64,000 nucleotides of DNA from Pyrenula massariospora (Eukaryota > Ascomycota > Eurotiomycetes > Pyrenulales > Pyrenulaceae): NCBI GenBank assembly GCA_021030905.1, contig JAGFMI010000001.1:620001-684000 (forward strand). The letters run 5' to 3'. This document shows, in pieces, positions 46,351 to 57,279 of the stretch (within the stretch, counting starts at the first letter, position 1; each line of letters opens with the position of its first letter). Under the pieces are notes generated by a model that worked only from the letters and a program-made list of their open reading frames with translations, was not told the DNA's origin and did not search any database. A program made the translations under genes and the position numbers.

Positions 46351-47607
46351 ATGCTGGTACGGACGGTCTCAACTCTGACCCTGTCTTTGAGCCTTGTCCG
46401 ATCCACGACGGTGCCATCTACCCGGTGTCCTGAGCCGAATTTCCCAATTGCCACCCATACCCTGTCTCTCTATCCTCCATTCACTCTGTTTAATGGCCTG
46501 TTTTCAGCAGACATCACGATTGGATCTCAAACTCTACGAGCTGGACTGGATACCGGCTCATCGGATACCTGGTTCCTTACCACAAACGCCAATTGCACAG
46601 AGACAAGAACGCTGAAGCCTATAGCACCCGATCAATGCGGCTTCTCTGGTCCAAGATACACTCCTGGTAACACCTTCGAACAAATTCCCGACATGAATTT
46701 GAACGGAAGTTTCGGCAACGGAGAGATTGTCACTGGCCCATTAGGCTACACGGAGCTCAACTTCGGCGGCATTACAATCCCTAAGCAAGAGATCAGCGCA
46801 GCAACATACGCCTCCCTTGGCGGCAACTTTGTTGGCAACATCAGCGGCCTCATCGGCCTAGCCTATCCCGGCACCACCGCCGCATACCCCGGCACCGACC
46901 CCTCAAAAGACACCATCTGCACAAATACCACAAATTCCATGACTTGCGGACCCATTCCCTACTCCCCGCTTCTCACCACGTTCTTCACATCCAACCTAAC
47001 CGCGCCGCTCTTCTCCTTCGCCCTCAGCCGCAGCACTACCACCGGCGGCACCATGACTATCGGCGGCATCCCCCACATCCACAAACCACATATCAATGTC
47101 ACCACTTCAACCGCATCACTCACAGCCACAGTCCCCATCGAACCCTTTGGCAACAGCACATCTTTCAACGTCTACGCCGCCACCTCATCCGGCTTTCAAT
47201 ACCCCAACTCCGCTCCTCATGCCGGACAGGGCCAGTACATAATCGACACAGGCACATACGAGAACATTCTCCCCCGGTCTGAAGCCGACAGGATCAATGC
47301 ACTCTTCGATCCACCTGCAGTGTTCTTCAACTCATCAACCGGGTATATCGTACCGTGCAATGCCACCGCTCCTCCATTCGGCGTCGAATTCGGCGGGAAA
47401 GTCTTCTACCACAACCCGAGGGACATGATACTCCCGATCCCAGGAGAGAGTGAGCTGTGCTTGAGCGCCATCCAGGCATCGACGGAGATTGCCTTCTTGC
47501 CGATTTTGGGTGCGACGTTCTTGAAGAATGTGCTGGCGGTGTTCGGCGTGGGCGCGGCGGAGATGACGTTCATGGGCCGTATGTACTATAAGGAGGAATG
47601 CGATTGA
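46351..47607 (+). CDS. secreted aspartic-protease-like protein (family A1), 418 aa
   Basis: This is a single exon. The start is set at 46351 (MLVRTVSTLTLSLSL) because it gives a signal peptide with an expected cleavage around residues 18-22. The pepsin-like bilobal fold is indicated by both catalytic motifs: D67 in 'GLDTGSSDTW' and D299 in 'YIIDTGTYENILP', plus 'GNISGLIGLAYPG' and the C-terminal 'LPILGATFLKNVLAVF'. Many NxT/NxS sites suggest glycosylation. The flap, where pepsins have the conserved Tyr in Y-x-D/G-G, reads 'SFGNGEIVTGPLGY', so Phe stands near the Tyr position. The C-terminal triad is DTG-TY rather than DTG-T/S-T/S. Activity and specificity may therefore differ from classical pepsins. 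No GPI signal is visible. Confidence 0.85.
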   Translation: MLVRTVSTLTLSLSLVRSTTVPSTRCPEPNFPIATHTLSLYPPFTLFNGLFSADITIGSQTLRAGLDTGSSDTWFLTTNANCTETRTLKPIAPDQCGFSGPRYTPGNTFEQIPDMNLNGSFGNGEIVTGPLGYTELNFGGITIPKQEISAATYASLGGNFVGNISGLIGLAYPGTTAAYPGTDPSKDTICTNTTNSMTCGPIPYSPLLTTFFTSNLTAPLFSFALSRSTTTGGTMTIGGIPHIHKPHINVTTSTASLTATVPIEPFGNSTSFNVYAATSSGFQYPNSAPHAGQGQYIIDTGTYENILPRSEADRINALFDPPAVFFNSSTGYIVPCNATAPPFGVEFGGKVFYHNPRDMILPIPGESELCLSAIQASTEIAFLPILGATFLKNVLAVFGVGAAEMTFMGRMYYKEECD

Positions 47608-48547
47608 AGAGGTCAAGATATTCTATGCACAAGATGCTTTCGGGCGACAAGGTCGTCGTACACAAACATGAATAGCACTGGGAAGAAGGTTTTGATATGT
47701 ATCTTTCATAGCTTCAAACACCGTTACCGTAATGTCTCCTTTTGCTTTGATTTAGTATCTGGTTAGTCTTGAGAATTATAAAGGGACATTTAAATCGTAC
47801 ACGTACATGCTTTTAGCAGGTTGTCAAGACCTTTCGACAGACGCGTGAAGCTATAGAAGCTCATAACGTGCGTGTTGAGCGCCGTCATCGCGGTAGAACC
47901 CTTGTCACTGTTACCTCGGTCATAGAATCAATCAGCTATACCGCTAAAGCTTTGGCGTTCTGCAAACCGCGCACTAGAGATCGTGGCATATCTGATTCTT
48001 GGTATGTTTAGCGAATATGAGGCGCGGCGGCTTCCAATACCTAGCCTCGATAAAGCGGCCGCATCCTGAGCCGAAAGTAGTTTGGCGGGTTGAAATGGAT
48101 ATGCTTGATCCTGTGCTTGGCAAAATTACTCTATTATTGATAGGTCAAGCTGTGTTTTCAACATGTACTTCAACCTGTTCAAGCATAATGATAAGTAGAT
48201 CTGTCAGAACGGTACAACGGGACAAGGCTAGTGATAGACATCTTTCGAGAATGAAAGTAGCTTAACACGGACTCTCAAAGTTGGTGATTGTCATGGACAG
48301 CCCCCAAGGTCTTCCTGTGAAATCCTTGCGGCTTCGCGTCGATCAATTTGCGGCGTCGCAGCATCAGGCTTTGATTGATGAACCCCGCTTTCCTATTGTT
48401 TACAAACGTGCTTCTGTTAGAATTTTTTGAAGCTTTGCTAGAGCTACGAGACCATACCACTGTTTGAGCACTGTCTTTACGCTTTGCCCGTACTCCGTTT
48501 CAGCCGTCTTCAACCTCAAACAAAAGCCGCGTTTGACTTGGTAGACA
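47608..48547. other. intergenic region
   Basis: I see no gene or RNA feature. The plus-strand frame 47999..48265 has no family character. Confidence 0.45.
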
Positions 48548-50395
48548 ATGTTCTTCATTTACACTATCGCGCTGTCTATTGCTCTTGTCGCACTGTCTCA
48601 GTATATTTGGCGGAAATGGACCCGTTATATAGCTTTTCGCTCTGCGCTTCGCCAATATAGATGCCAAAAACCGCCGCAGTACCCTCATCGAGATCCATGG
48701 GGCTATGACCTGATCCAAGAACGGAGTCAAGCTTCAGCAAAAGGAAGATCGCGTCTTATTTACCAGGACCACTACAAGACTTATGGTAAGACCTTCGAGG
48801 AGCACACTGGCAGTCAAAGGACTATTAATACTATGGAATCTGCCAACTACCAGTATGTCCTCGGTACGGCGGCGAAAGACTTCTCTCGTCAGGAGACACG
48901 AACGAAGAGGGCATTGGTACGAAAGACCTTAGGACCCGGTATTCTAACCGCAACAGAGACCACGGGATGGAAACAACATAGAACTTTGATCACGCCTATC
49001 TTTGCGCGTGGAGAGCTTGCGGATGTCAATATCATCAGCAAGCATGTCGACCATCTAATCGAGGTGCTCCCTCGTGACGGCACCACTATTGACGCCCAGG
49101 GTCTACTACAGCGAATGGTATGTAATTAGATGCTTTGAAATCGGTATCTATTGCTTTTCAAAATTTACTTGACCGCAAAAATATACTTCACAAGTCCGGC
49201 TATAAATATTTTGGATTCATCTTGTTGCTCACAACTGTTTTTGTGAAGCTAAGTACAGACCTAGTTCATGGATTCAGCGAGTGATTACATTCTGGGAGAA
49301 TCTCTCAACCTCCTTGACCCCGACCCTTCCGCAGAAACCAAAGCTTTCCTACAAACCTGGGATCAAGCCATGGGCGGGATTGCCCGATGGCGCCAGGCCC
49401 CTCGAATCTGGTTCGTTCGCAGCCTGTTTCCCAACGAATTCGACCGAGTGTGCGGCGCTCTCCACCGTCATCTAGACAAGCACGTCTACCGCGCTCTGCG
49501 CGAAACCTCACCTGGAGAAAAGGAACACTCCCTCCACGAGAAACCTCACTCCCAGCGCTACATCTTCATCAACGAAGCTGCCAAGCACATCCGCTCACCT
49601 ACTAAGCTCCGCTCGGAAGTAGCAAACATCTTCTTCGTCGCGCGAGACAACGTATCCATGGCGGTGGCAAATGCCCTTTTCCAACTTGCCCGCCATCCAA
49701 CTATATGGACCGATCTCCGACGTGTCTCTCTTGGCCTGGGGGACCAACCTCTCACTTTCGACCTCTTGCGCTCCCTTCCACTATTCAGATACGTCTACAA
49801 CGAAACCCTCCGCATGCAGGGCCCCGCAATCCCTTCCGTCCGACGAGCAGTCCGGCACACGATCCTTCCCGTCGGCGGAGGCGCGGACGGAAAATCCCCG
49901 ATCTTTGTCGAGAAAGGGACTATCGTACGTCAACTTCCCCTTCCCTTCTAATCCCAAACCACGGGCCCCCTCCCGTACCAACCCCCTCCATCACTGTCCT
50001 AAACCCCATCCAGATCCACCTCTCCAACTACGCCCTCCACCACGACCCCACCCTCTGGGGCCCCGACGCAGAATCCTTCTCCCCCCTCCGTTGGGCTACC
50101 CTCAAACCCCCGCCCTGGCAGTTCGTCCCCTTTGGCGGCGGACCCCGGATCTGTCCCGCGCTCCAACAGGTACGTCCCCCCAACCCACAGAGACGCTGCT
50201 GCTGCTGACGCTGATTGATTGATGCGGGGATAGGTCTACACGCACTTCGTATACGTCATGGTCCGCCTAACGCGCGCCTTTGAGCGGATTGAGAACCGAG
50301 ACCCGGTGTGGGAGTACGAGAGTGTTGTGAGGATCACGATGGAGAGTAGGCGGGGGGTGAGGGTTGGGCTGATTCCGGCGGAGTTGGTTGGCTGA
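48548..50395 (+). CDS. cytochrome P450 monooxygenase (CYP52-clan-like), 515 aa
   Basis: There are four exons, 48548..49117, 49265..49924, 50014..50169 and 50234..50395; the phases close at 516 codons. It has an N-terminal membrane anchor ([20 protein letters not shown]), so it is ER-bound. The overall pattern ('[12 protein letters not shown]', '[17 protein letters not shown]') resembles fungal alkane/fatty-acid omega-hydroxylases (CYP52/CYP539 types). The ExxR motif is E370-T-L-R373. The heme loop is '[16 protein letters not shown]' with ligand Cys457; the usual Gly two residues after the Cys is Ala. The I-helix segment that normally reads A/G-G-x-D/E-T-T is V315-A-R-D-N-V320, so the oxygen-activating Thr is missing. 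It may be a catalytically unusual P450 or a degenerating one, though the frame is intact. The substrate is unknown. Confidence 0.88.
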
Positions 50396-50926
50396 GGATT
50401 GTCGGTTTGGGATGGACGTTAATCTTAAAGTAGTGCATGCTGTTTCGAAACAATCTAGTTACTTATTTGCCTCGGTTTCTGACAGTCAGTGTGATCGCAG
50501 CCTTCCTCCATACCTTCGCCAAAAAAGCCAAAAAGATCAAAAATCAAGAAATTATTGCGTGTCCCCACTATCAAGTCAGGAACGGTAGGAGATTGTGTGC
50601 ATGTAGATAACAAAACTCCGCCTCACTAAAACATAATGAGCCACGCAAAAGCATGGTTATTCATTTCATTTCATTTCATAATTCTCTTCCGGCCTAAAGC
50701 TTGGCTTAACTTAGCTCGGAGAGTACAAGTACAGTGCAGTATAAGACTGGAGAGGAAAAACCCTCCAAAGAAGAACAGCGTTTTGATTCGTCAGCCGAAC
50801 CGAGCCCTGAAGAAATCAAACGTCAAGCTACCGTGTGCGACGGTATAGTGCAGAGAAGGCTCCGAGACTCCATCCATCCGCCCAGCACTCACGCTCCGTA
50901 TCTCCTCCCTCGCATCCGCGTCCCCA
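50396..50926. other. intergenic region between convergent genes
   Basis: I see no gene in this stretch, which holds the 3' regions of the P450 and of the disordered-protein gene. Confidence 0.45.
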
Positions 50927-51923
50927 TCACTCCCTCTCAAACCCATTCCTCCCCTCCGCCTCCCCCAGCGCCCCCCTCCCCACCGGCGTCACGCTCCCCC
51001 CAACCGGCACCGGACTCTGCACCGTGGTATCCAACACATTCGCATCGTAGCTCACGCCATCCATCAGCCGCGGATCGGGACTATGCACCGTCGTATTCGG
51101 CGGCGGGCTGGGGACCATCATCGGCGTCGCGCTGCCCCCCACACCCTGCTGCTGCTGCACGTACGTCGCCGTCGCAGTCGGAATCGCCTTGCTCGCCGTC
51201 GACGGGCTGCCCACATTACTCTGCTGCTGCTGCCTCGCGGCCACCGCGCGCGCGGCCGCTGTCGAGATGGGCCCGCTGACGGTGCTCCCGGCGCCCTCGC
51301 CAAAGGCGACGAGACTTGCGTTCCCTTCGTCGCTGAAGCCGCCCATGCTGCTCACGTCGTCCTGCGCGTTGTCCTCGCTCATCTTGTCCGCCTCGTAGAC
51401 GTCGCTGCCGCTCGCCCAGGTGGTGCGGCCACCCACGCTGCCCGTCGCGCTCGCGCTGCCGACCGTGCTGCGTTCCTTGATCTGCGGGGGGGCGCCACCG
51501 CCGGCGGCGGTGTCGAAGTAGCCGGGGGGTTGGGCGAGCGTGGGGTTGTTATTAGTGGCGGAGTATGCGTGAGGGTTCGATGTGCCACGGGCGGTGGCGA
51601 CGCGCTCGAGGCCGGCTAGACGGGATATGCGGTCTGCGCGCTCGGCGTCGAGGGTCGTAGTGGAGGCGGTGGAAGACGTCGAGAGCTGCGAGGCGTGGTG
51701 GGGGGCTTGGCGGTGCGGGTGACCTTGATGACCATCCTTGATGGCAGTGGTAGAGAGGGCCGAGAGGGAGGTCGTACCGGAATTGGGAGTGCCTCTACAT
51801 GAGACGGATGTCAGCAGGATTGTGCACGAGTTGGTCTTGAGAGGAAACTCACGGTCCCATATCCGAAGGAGTGACAGGATCAGAGGGAGGAGGGGGAAGA
51901 TTAATTAGGGTTGGTGTTGCCAT
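50927..51923 (-). CDS. conserved fungal intrinsically disordered protein, 312 aa
   Basis: There are two exons, 51923..51853 and 51794..50927, with a GTGAGT donor, closing at 313 codons. The start MATPTLINLPPPPSDPVTPS and the block 'KERSTVGSASATGSVGGRTT' followed by WASGSDVYEADKMSED and 'GGFSDEGNASLVAFGEGA' belong to a protein I have seen conserved across Pezizomycotina without a named function. It is rich in Ser, Thr, Gly, Ala and Gln with no globular domain, signal peptide or TM segment. Short conserved blocks separated by poly-Gln/Ala suggest phosphorylation and binding motifs. Cell location cannot be read from the sequence. Confidence 0.78.
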
Positions 51924-52553
51924 TTTTCGAGTGGTGAATCTGAACGATCAAGTAAACAGATCTGTTGTCGCCGTCTCGGGCCGCACTTCAGAGTGGCGGC
52001 AAGTATTGAGTTATCCTTGGTTTCCCTTCAGCGCACAAAGGGGAAGGGCGCAGCTTTTTCGTCCAAGTGGGGCCCGCACTCGAAGGGGCCACGCAGACTT
52101 GATTGTTCTGAGAAGATACGCAGTGCGATCTCCGGGGATTCACGAAGGGTGGATTGAGCTGTTCAATAGAAGCTTGAATGGTATTGCGAGAGACGTTGAC
52201 AGCGAGGAAGAAGGCAAGGTGTAGGCGGGCGATTTGCTGATAATCTGATGAAGGGCAGCCGCAACCACACCTGTACGTCATACGCTAGTCCCCATTCAGA
52301 TATTGGCCTGTTCCTGAAACGAGGAGTCTTGGCATGCAGCAGTGTGGGGGAACATCGCCGATCCACTGCGGAGGAATAGGGGACACAGACGATCTCAAGG
52401 ATTACTAGTACATCTCATTCATTATTCTTTGAACGACAAGTGCACGGAGACGGTATGAGTCTCGTATGAACAACGCCACAACTCCCTGTACAGACCTATT
52501 GCTCAGTGAAATCTTGGGAACCTAAATCACCAGATTCGTGACGAAACACCGAC
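51924..52553. other. intergenic region
   Basis: This holds the promoter of the disordered-protein gene and the 3' region of the next minus-strand gene. No gene is seen. Confidence 0.45.
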
Positions 52554-54287
52554 TCATGAACTTCCTGATGAACCATTCCTTGCCTGCTGTTTATTTCGTA
52601 AATCATCCACCTCTTTCTGTAGAGCTGCTAAGTCGGCAAGAATGTCATTTGCACTAGAGGCTCCCGAGATACTCCTACTACTCTCACCACTCTGTCTCCT
52701 ACCAGACGCAGTTGGCGTGATATCTTCTGGGGTCGACGGAATGTGGGGCCCAGAGGTGTCTATGCTGCTCCGACTTGATCCACGCAGTCGGCGTGGAGGC
52801 GGGGGAGGAGGGGGAGGGGGTGCTGATATGGTTTTTGGAGGTCGAATGATGGGTCTTTTCGAAGAAGAAGACTGGCGAGTTGGCGGTGGTAACGGGGCCT
52901 GTATATCTGTCGGCTCGGAGATTGCAGTGACATTCTCAAATGATGTTTCTGATGGAGATAGCACATCTTCGGAGGAAGGAGTGTTGCTCTCAACTTCGGA
53001 GGACGTGGGCGCTGGATGAGAACGCCGCGTCGGCGGAGCAGGACGCTTTTTGGGCAAAGATGTACTTAACGCAGGTTCTGCAGCCGATTCGGTTGTGGTT
53101 GATATCGACGGATTAAAACCGGATGAAGATCTCGAAGAGTCACTTCTTCTCAATTGACTTTTTCTCCTTGTCATCGGCGGAGTTGGTGGTCTTTTGGCCG
53201 AGGTAGTAGGGGATGTCACAGCAGGCTCTTCACTCTGCTGGCCCTCTATCACCCATGGGTCTTGAAATGGTGGCTCGGGTAATGGTTTGTTGAGATCGGC
53301 GGGGGCTGTCTCCATCTTTGCAGAAGACATTGTTGGCATAGTTTGGCTTCGAGGTGGAGATTGTATCGGAGCAGCTTGGGTGCTCTGGATCAATTTTCCG
53401 TGCCTAGTCCGAGGCGGCGGTGGCTTTTTGCGACCAGCGGGTTCTTTGCCCATCAGCTTTGTCCGCTCGTCATCAGCATCCTCTGGCGAGAGCTCATGAG
53501 ACGTTCGTGGTGTGTCAGTGGAAAGCGCTGGTAAAGGCTCAAAGATCGACTGCCTTGATATCGAGGCGGTGTCCGTATTGCTACTGCTGTCGCTGACGAT
53601 GGCATGGTGTGGTGAGGTCACTGGCGGAGACGTCTCCTTGGGTGCTGGCATGCTAGCGTCGCCGGTTAGGAGTAGCCGCTTGAACGCATCCATATCCATC
53701 GTCTGCCTCTGTTGCGCACCCACCTTCGCCACGTTTGATTTCTCCGCTTGACTTTCGGAGGATATCGATCCTGGTCGACTGGCAAATCTAGCTAGTGTAT
53801 GGCGTACAGGGTCGGCTATGTTTGGATCTGCCTTCCCAATACTGGTAGCGTTGGAAATAGTATTTTTGAAAGCTTCCTGCCTTCGATCTTCTTCTTCTTC
53901 TCCATCGGATCCGCCGGGGTTAAACGGATCAATCGGTGATGCATCCTCATCGCTAGGAGGGTCATGTTGTTTGGGTGGTGGGAAGTCTATATGCGTGGTA
54001 CTCCTGGAAAGCTCCGGGGACGACGGAGAGGAGTCGCTAAAATAGTACGCACTGTAGGGACTTGTGGGAACTTCAGGAGACGCAATGCGTACAGTTTTTG
54101 GCTTGGGCGAGCGGCGGACAGTTGAGGCTATAGCTGTCAGCTTGATTGACGAATATTAATCGAAAAGTCTCGTACCATCGATGTTGAGCGGCGGATATCG
54201 CTCGCTAGCCTCGTTCAGCTCATCGGCGGGAGGTAGCCGAGAAGAAGCAGTATTATTGTCTCTACGGCGGAAAGGATTTCCAGACAT
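52554..54287 (-). CDS. proline-rich conserved fungal protein with C-terminal coil, 563 aa
   Basis: There are two exons, 54287..54176 and 54133..52554, closing at 564 codons. It starts MSGNPFRRRDN, a form common to a fungal family of low-complexity proteins. Several Pro-rich motifs (KKPPPPRTR, KRPPTPPMTRR, KKRPAPPTRR and a ten-proline run before RRLRG) look like SH3- or profilin-binding sites, so a role in actin or polarity scaffolding is possible but is inference. Conserved blocks include 'VRRSPKPKTVRIASPEVPTS' and a short predicted coil at the end ('DILADLAALQKEVDDLRNKQ'). There is no enzyme domain, signal or TM segment. Confidence 0.75.
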
Positions 54288-55086
54288 CACAAGTTAGAAG
54301 ACGTGAGCCGGGCATGAGCGCTCGGGAAGAAGATGAGAGGATGAAATAGGAAAGAATCGGTTCGCAAGTCGTAAGATGGTTTGCGTCGAGGCGCACCGCC
54401 ATTTCCTCATAAGCCTCCTGCGGCAGTTTGCGGCCCCATAATCATCGGCCAAAATCCTACCACCATTTCTCGGGGACGTCAACCCACGTCTTCGGGATTC
54501 ACGACACCTTAAATCGACATAGACGCGAGTAAGACTTGTCCTGCGATCCAATCCTGATCCCAAGAGCTGCGTAGGTTGTGTCCAATGCAGAACTGTTGGC
54601 CTAACACCTTCTTAGGATTATGGTGCCTTGAGCGCCAGCGATGTATGCATTTCATTATTATTTCATGTGTATTCTATGCACTATTTCTATATGCATGCAG
54701 GCTTCGTTAGCTGACCATTACAATGCCTAGCTTCTCCATCCCATCGATATCCAGTACCTTTGTGATGCCGGTACCATGCATGCCACAGGTTACTCCCTGT
54801 CAGAGTACATAATAATGGATGTCCGGATAACAAAGAAGGTTGCGGGTGAAATATTTTTCTTTTTGCTGAACGCCACCAATGTAAATGCACATAGTCCATG
54901 CTCAGTAGTACAGTAGGTGAATCGAAGACGACGAATCCTGACCCGATCCCATCCGTGATTGTACGTTGCAACCGTGAGCGTTATGCTTTCAAACTCCAGG
55001 ACACCGATGCTGATGCAATTGTGAAAACGTGGATAACCTCGCCAAGCAGCAGTGCGTGTATGCAGACCCAGGTTCAGAACTTCAAA
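54288..55086. other. intergenic region
   Basis: This contains the 5' flank of the proline-rich gene and the 3' flank of the DUF3405 gene. No supported feature. Confidence 0.45.
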
Positions 55087-57279
55087 TTATCTTCCGGATC
55101 TTGTCGACTGCCATCCATCTCGGGTCCATTTCATTGACTTGGCTCCCTTGACAGGATGGAGTAACATTGGCCGGACAACAGCTTTACCGTTGGCCTCTTC
55201 CCACTCAACACCTCCCTTATCCATTGCGGTGATTCCGAGAAGATGTTGGAACATGGGTTTGGCTTGGGCCGAATTATAGTACCACGTCATATTTGTCCAC
55301 ACCCACTCATTCCATTTGCTGAAAGTGCTCTCTTCGACCCCACCTGCCTGGCCAAATGGTCCCGGGTTGAATACACTGTTGGCAACTTCTGGTGGCCAGA
55401 TCCGATCGGAGAAGATAGGGTGGGGAAATGTGGTAGACTTGAGTCCATGGTGGAGGCACATTGTTTGTGGAAACATCTCCGCATCCATGTGGTGATTATT
55501 TTCTGCGTTCTCATAGTTCATGATGTCCAAGACTCGCCGACTTACACGACCTTGCGCGATCAGCGTAGCCCGTCGAGGCGTAGAAACGCCTTGGCTGTAG
55601 CCCCAGATGTAATCCTTGAAGAACCATTTGGTTCCAGTGACGTTGAAGCTTGGTAGGAAGCCGATCCAGTCGGCATCTTCGCCGATTCCCCATTCATAAC
55701 TGTCCTCTTGTTCAGATGAAGGTGGACGGACTCCTCGTGGCCGGACACCGTCAACAGGGACTGGTCCCCAGACCCGGTGAGGGTCAACTTTTCGAACGTA
55801 TGATCGAAACTCAGATTCAAAATCTCCATGGTAGCTTGGAATGTATGCTCGATCTGCCCGTTCCCAAATACCTTTTCGAGGCTGCTTCTTGCCAAAATTT
55901 GAGACTGACTCAAAGAAGTCAAGGTAATGTCCTGTATAACGGACATCGTATTCCCATTGGTAAAAGAAATCAAACTCAGGGTGATTCCGTGCAAACCACT
56001 GAATGATCATCCACGGTGATCTACCCACAAAGGCATGCTCGGCGATATTGGAGTAGAGGCCGCGAAGTTGGGCGTGGTTCCAAACTTCAGTCATGGATCT
56101 GAATTCTGGCGGAATGTTGGCATTGATGGTTTTTTGGGGTTCGTCTTCGCCAGTGAAGAGGGCAACTCCCTCGTCTTTCACGTGTAACAGTATGAACACC
56201 TGGTATTTCCCGCCCGAGGCCAAACCAGCCTCTGCAACCATGGCACGGATGTTCATGACGGCATCTGCGGTCCAGTCTGCGCCAGTCCATACCCGGATAA
56301 GAATGGCGGTACGTTTGACCTTCGCAGCGCCTTGTTCTGAAGGAGGGGACTTACCAGTCGCATGGTCGCCCTTATGGTGATGGTGTAGATTCGAGTATTG
56401 AATGATGTTTTGCGGTCGTTCTTGCATAGGCTTGAAACGGTGTGAGTTCGCTTCAACACAGGCATCTTGTAAGTCACCCCAAGCTACGGTATCCCAAGAG
56501 AATTCAGGGTCTTCCTCCTTCTGCTCAAACCCCCACATCTCATCAAAGTCTTTCAAACCATAAGCAGAGAGCCGACCTATCCTGTCGAAGACAACAGACC
56601 CATCAAGTCCGGAAGCAGCGTAGGAGCCGAGAAGAGGCTCCACACTACCTGCGAGACAATCAGCATGTGCGAAGCTCTCTTTCAGTCTTTGGGTTACATA
56701 CCACGAGGACGACCTTCATAAGCCCAAACGGTATCCTCATCACTCTCGTTCATTGGAAGACCACGAGGTCCTTTGCATTGAGTGATATCTGCAACCGAGT
56801 CCGCAAAATGCTTGTACGGGTCGTAGACAACTAATTGTGGCTCTTTGGTTTCGCAATTGGCTTCGCCTGGAAGACAGGAAGGTTTGAGGTCCAGCAGTCC
56901 TCTTGTGAGTCCATTGTGTCTGGGCAAACACGTGTCAGTGGAATCCAAACACCTTAGAAATGCAAGAAACATACTCTGGAAAGTCTTTCCATAGCCAATC
57001 CTTCCGATTCGCGACATCGATCTTTTGATCGTCTGTAAGTACAGTCGGGGGGAGAGGTTGGCGTTCTTCACTGATGATTCGATATGCGAGGAACGTGAAG
57101 AGGCCAATCAGAGTAACTTTGCCGAAAAGCTTGAAGCGTGGTGAAGAAACATGAACTCTAGAGGGAGACCTCCAAAAGTCAGACTTGGGCGGAGACCAGA
57201 CAGAGGGCGTTTCGAGCTCTTGTGCTGTATTTAAAAGACCTAATTCGCTGCGGCTACCGACGGTCATGCGTCTGGTCAT
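55087..57279 (-). CDS. DUF3405 family type II membrane protein, 694 aa
   Basis: There are three exons, 57279..56975, 56919..56702 and 56648..55087, closing at 695 codons. A single TM segment near residues 50-70 ('FGKVTLIGLFTFLAYRII') after a basic cytosolic tail gives a type II, Golgi-like topology. The lumenal part has the hallmarks of DUF3405: 'TAILIRVWTGADWTADAVMN', 'YQVFILLHVKDEGVALF', 'FFYQWEYDVRYTGHYLDF' and a C-terminal 'NAENNHHMDAEMFPQTMCLH'. The WEYD-type acidic motif and overall order suggest a GT-A glycosyltransferase fold, but no enzymatic activity is established for the family to my knowledge. Acidic and His residues (WEYD, HHMDAE) may bind metal. Confidence 0.87.

Noticed and set aside
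48548-50395. P450 as a pseudogene, because its frame is split over several open frames
   Set aside because: Three introns with GTATGT, GTACGT and GTACGT donors restore a single 515-aa frame with all major P450 landmarks.
40320-50395. Secondary metabolite cluster (glucosyltransferase, regulator, P450, protease)
   Set aside because: No polyketide synthase, peptide synthetase, terpene synthase or prenyltransferase backbone gene lies in the window.
51083-51619. 178-aa plus-strand open frame, Ala/Arg-rich
   Set aside because: Antisense to the disordered-protein gene; arises from its high GC content.
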